Shown: in pieces, positions 41,478 through 43,782 of the stretch
How positions within the stretch are numbered: the first letter of the stretch is position 1
Layout: each line of letters starts with the position of its first letter
Source: an uncultured Lachnospiraceae bacterium
Lineage (GTDB): Bacteria; Bacillota; Clostridia; Lachnospirales; Lachnospiraceae
Reading direction: 5' to 3'
Length of the DNA stretch: 43,782 nucleotides
Assembly: GCA_949155905.1 (NCBI GenBank)
Contig: CASCWU010000019.1
Coordinates: 1 to 43,782, forward strand
Position numbers and translations under genes: made by a program
The notes under the pieces: generated by a model
Database searches by the model: none
Seen by the model: only the letters and a program-made list of their open reading frames with translations
Told to the model about the DNA's origin: nothing

Positions 41478-42839
41478 ATGAAACGGGAATGGATGCTGTG
41501 GAGCGGAAAAAGAGTGATTTTGGTTTATCTGGCAATTTTCGTGCTGTTTACAGCAGTGATGGGATTGTTTGGTTATGCAAGGTATGCAAACTGGTGGCGT
41601 TGGAATGGGCTAATGGAGATGCATTCTAGCACCAGCTCAGTGAAGCAGGAAATCCATACGGTTTTTATCCGGTCGATGATTTCGGGTTTTGTTTATCAGA
41701 AAATTAATCTGGTGATACTGACGCTGCTGGTGGTGCTGTCGTTCGGGAGGGAGGTTTGGAAGCGCCGTCTGCCTTTGATGGTGCAGCTTCAGATGTCCTT
41801 GCCGAAAAAGTATCTGGAAGCCTTCCTGATGAATGTTGCGCTGGCGTTTGCTCTGTCGTTGGAGGGCTTTCTGATTCAGTTAGCGCGGATTCATTCGCTT
41901 TGCGGGGAGTATCTGTCGGAAGCGGATTCTCTGTTTTTTGCCCGGATTTTGCTTTATTTAGTACTCGTAACCTTATGCCTGACGGCAATCGTGCAGCTTG
42001 TGGCATTGGTATTGTCAAGGCTGCATTGGTGTATTCCGTTGCTATTGTCCGTGCCGGGGATACTGGTGTTATGGGGAAGCTCCCTGCCAAAAAGGATTCA
42101 GGCTTATCTGTGTTGGGATATGCCTTCTGAAGTATGGCAGGAACAATATGTGCCGGTTATAGCGGATGCAGAGGCAGTACACCGCTGGGGCTGTTTCTTT
42201 TTGGCTGGCTTGGTCGGAGTGACGGTATTGTGTCTGGCTGTCGGAGTAGTCTGGCTGCAGGTGCGATATAAGGCGAGACAAGTGAAAACAGATAAAAAGG
42301 GATTATCGCTGACCAGCCTGAATGTGACAGAGGGAGAAACCTGTATATTAGCCGGATGGGATAGGGAACACGTGCATGCCTTGTTTTCTGCTTTGGCAGA
42401 TAGTATGCAGCCGGACGGCGGAAAGATGTATTTGACAGGAGAGCCGTTCTATTATGGAAGGCTGGATGTTCGGGGAAATCTGTATGCGATTCGTTCTCTG
42501 CAAAAAAAGGCCTTAACCGCTACGCCGGAGGAGATAGAGGAACTGCTCGGGATGGTTGGATTAGGCGGGATTGGAGGCAGGGGGCGTTCCTTGCAGTCTT
42601 ATTCGGAGGGAATGAAATGCTGCTATGGAATCGTATCGGCGTTGCTGATAAAACCGAAGGTGCTGGTGTTAGAGGGGATTTTGGATGAAATGGGGGAGGC
42701 AGATGCCCGGATGGTGCAGGAGGCAGTACTGCGGCTGAGAGAGACGGGACTGACACTGTTACTCTCGACATCGGATCGAGAGGCGGAAAAGAACTGGAAA
42801 TGGATAGGGCAGGGAGTGAGATGGATATCAATGACCTGA
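41478..42839 (+). CDS. Membrane protein fused to a degenerate ABC ATPase domain
   Basis: A 453-residue protein. The N-terminal 260 residues have about six membrane segments with an extracellular loop rich in Ser, as in ABC-2-type permeases. The C-terminal 170 residues follow the ABC ATPase plan but lack its catalytic parts: Walker A is replaced by LAGWDREHVH, the signature reads YSEGMKCCYG in place of YSxGMxQR, and the Walker B region reads VLVLEGILDEMG where LILDEPTNGLD would stand. It should therefore not hydrolyse ATP by itself. ATG 41478 follows AAAGGTGG; a GTG at 41466 is inside that site. A partner ATPase or a regulatory role is possible. Confidence 0.75.
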   Translation: MKREWMLWSGKRVILVYLAIFVLFTAVMGLFGYARYANWWRWNGLMEMHSSTSSVKQEIHTVFIRSMISGFVYQKINLVILTLLVVLSFGREVWKRRLPLMVQLQMSLPKKYLEAFLMNVALAFALSLEGFLIQLARIHSLCGEYLSEADSLFFARILLYLVLVTLCLTAIVQLVALVLSRLHWCIPLLLSVPGILVLWGSSLPKRIQAYLCWDMPSEVWQEQYVPVIADAEAVHRWGCFFLAGLVGVTVLCLAVGVVWLQVRYKARQVKTDKKGLSLTSLNVTEGETCILAGWDREHVHALFSALADSMQPDGGKMYLTGEPFYYGRLDVRGNLYAIRSLQKKALTATPEEIEELLGMVGLGGIGGRGRSLQSYSEGMKCCYGIVSALLIKPKVLVLEGILDEMGEADARMVQEAVLRLRETGLTLLLSTSDREAEKNWKWIGQGVRWISMT

Positions 42840-42952
42840 AAGCCTGTCATTTTGGAAAAATAGATTGCCATAAAAGGGGGAACTATATTAAAATAAAGAA
42901 GAAATTTGTAAAGACAGCATTTTCACAAATTGGGAAAAAGAGGGAGAAAGAA

Positions 42953-43653
42953 ATGAAAGAAATAGAAAAAAAGGGAACGAAAGTACTATCCGGGAATGCG
43001 TTTGTATACGGATGATGTGAAGCTGTTTCGTACCCTGGACGATATGAAGGAAGCCATTAGGGACAATGATTTGACGAAGGCGGGAAAAAAGCTGGCAGAG
43101 TTAGAAAAGGGCTTAGATTTGATGGAGTGATCGGAGATACCGTTTTGTCCGAGATAGAGGCAGAAATGTTGATTCAACTGGCGTTGGGGAAAGAGGATCT
43201 TGGCATGAGGGAGGATGGAATCAATATCCTGAGCGGCGTATTGGATGCGTATGAAGAGAACGAGGTTATGATGACAAGTGTGAAGGCCGAGATTTATATG
43301 TGGACCGTGGATAACATAATCGGAATGCTAGGGCGGAACGGGGAATATGAAACTGCCATTATCGTTGCAGATAAGGCATGTAAGCTTGCTTATCGTAATG
43401 ATGCGGCGGACTATCTGGTTTCCTATTTATACAAAAAGCTTCAGACGGAGGAGCAGGTGAAGCTGCAAAAGGGCGAGAGCCTTTAGGAGAGAAAGAACTA
43501 TTTTTTAAAGGAAGGAAAAGGGTGTATGCGTTAGCCAAGCTGTATAAATTTGACGAGGTGATGAAAAACCTGAACCAGCATGGTAAAAAGGCATATCAAA
43601 TAGATTTTGAAGAGTGCTTTAAGGAGGAGAAAAAGAATTCAAAAAAAAAGTAA
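42953..43653 (+). pseudogene. Decayed fragment of an HTH-TPR regulator
   Basis: Four open pieces in changing frames reconstruct parts of one protein: a 20-codon start at 42953, a stretch to TGA 43128-43130 with TDDVKLFRTLDDMKEAIRD and GKKLAELEKGLDL, GTG 43127 to 43486 with SEIEAEMLIQLALG and YETAIIVADKACKLAYRND, and a tail to 43653 with KLYKFDEVMKNLNQHG. The pieces resemble, in order, the C-terminal half of the 690-residue regulator (DDYALYLAVIELERRM, AERELVKLEESLD, AEVEILNCISI, RYEEATEMKEKEMKMA). The HTH part is missing. Possible sequencing error cannot explain the missing N-terminus. Confidence 0.6.
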
Positions 43654-43661
43654 AATAAGTA

Positions 43662-43691
43662 TTGACAAATCCGCACTACTTATTGTATACT
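43662..43691 (+). promoter_or_regulatory. Promoter of the tRNA gene
   Basis: Consensus TTGACA at 43662-43667 and TATACT at 43686-43691, spacer 18 nt. A small leader hairpin (CTAGCT...AGCTAG with TTGCT/AGCAA) lies at 43690-43719. Confidence 0.8.
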
Positions 43692-43728
43692 AGCTAAGGT
43701 TGCTGGTGAAGCAAGCTAGTAACGTGTT

Positions 43729-43782
43729 GCTGCTGTGGCTCAGTCGGTAGAGCGTCGCATTGGTAGTGCGGAGGTCACGGGT
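43729..43782 (+). tRNA. tRNA-Thr (anticodon GGT), cut by the window end
   Basis: The sequence from GCTGCTG has T8, the D-stem GGCTC, A14, GG at 18-19, and an anticodon arm TCGCA/TGCGG around loop TTGGTAG, giving anticodon GGT at 43762-43764. The T arm and acceptor 3' end lie outside the window. Confidence 0.9.

Overview
The window looks like a chromosomal segment of a Firmicute of class Clostridia, most likely a gut-type Lachnospiraceae. The reasons are the strong AGGAGG-type ribosome sites, the fabK/fabF/accBCDA fatty-acid operon order, a DUF815-type ATPase next to a SpoIID-domain protein, a Clo7bot/CLI_3235-like Cys-rich peptide cassette, and a DUF1703-type AAA/nuclease protein. The assignment rests on gene content only. 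Most genes are on the + strand.

0-4 kb: a two-repeat lipoprotein resembling FMN-binding domains, the flavin transferase ApbE, and an orphan large serine recombinase followed by a strong terminator. 4-9 kb: argS from a near-consensus promoter, a DUF815-type AAA ATPase, and an overlapping SpoIID/LytB-domain protein, closed by a bidirectional terminator. 8.9-10.7 kb (minus): three unknown membrane proteins, preceded by a multi-hairpin intergenic element. 10.9-13.8 kb: a CorC/HlyC-type CNNM-CBS protein and a cation diffusion facilitator, divergently transcribed from two clear promoters. 13.8-17.5 kb: an AT-rich divergent restriction-modification pair (probable nuclease on minus, N6-adenine methyltransferase on plus) whose shared promoter region carries two ATTGTACA boxes 20 bp apart.

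17.8-27.6 kb is a type II fatty-acid synthesis operon: acpP-fabK-fabD-fabG-fabF-accB-fabZ-accC-accD-accA plus an acyl-CoA synthetase joined by a 4-nt overlap. It makes malonyl-CoA, loads it on ACP and runs the elongation cycle. fabH and a local regulator gene (fapR/fabT type) are not present here.

27.7-39.5 kb is the accessory region of most interest. A leader with a terminator-like hairpin precedes a multi-PAS regulator with a winged-helix C-terminus. Next is a 690-residue regulator that appears to be a tandem duplication of a whole HTH+TPR module. Convergent with it, and overlapping its 3' end by 11 nt, is a 70-codon gene for a secreted, proline-rich peptide, an arrangement suggestive of an RRNPP-type peptide-sensing pair. 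Then come a 17-bp perfect inverted repeat, an extended -10 promoter, and a ribosomal-peptide cassette. The cassette holds a radical SAM/SPASM maturase apparently fused to a CXXX-maturase-like domain and broken by two single-base frameshifts, a 95-residue accessory protein, and an 80-residue precursor with 11 cysteines. Two membrane proteins, an ABC ATPase and an MsbA-type exporter follow.

39.6-43.8 kb: a DUF1703-type AAA/nuclease protein, a membrane protein fused to an ABC ATPase domain that has lost Walker A, a decayed fragment of the same regulator family as the 690-residue protein, and a tRNA-Thr(GGT) cut by the window end. The central inference, not proven by sequence alone, is that 27.8-35.2 kb is a peptide-sensing circuit controlling a modified-peptide locus.
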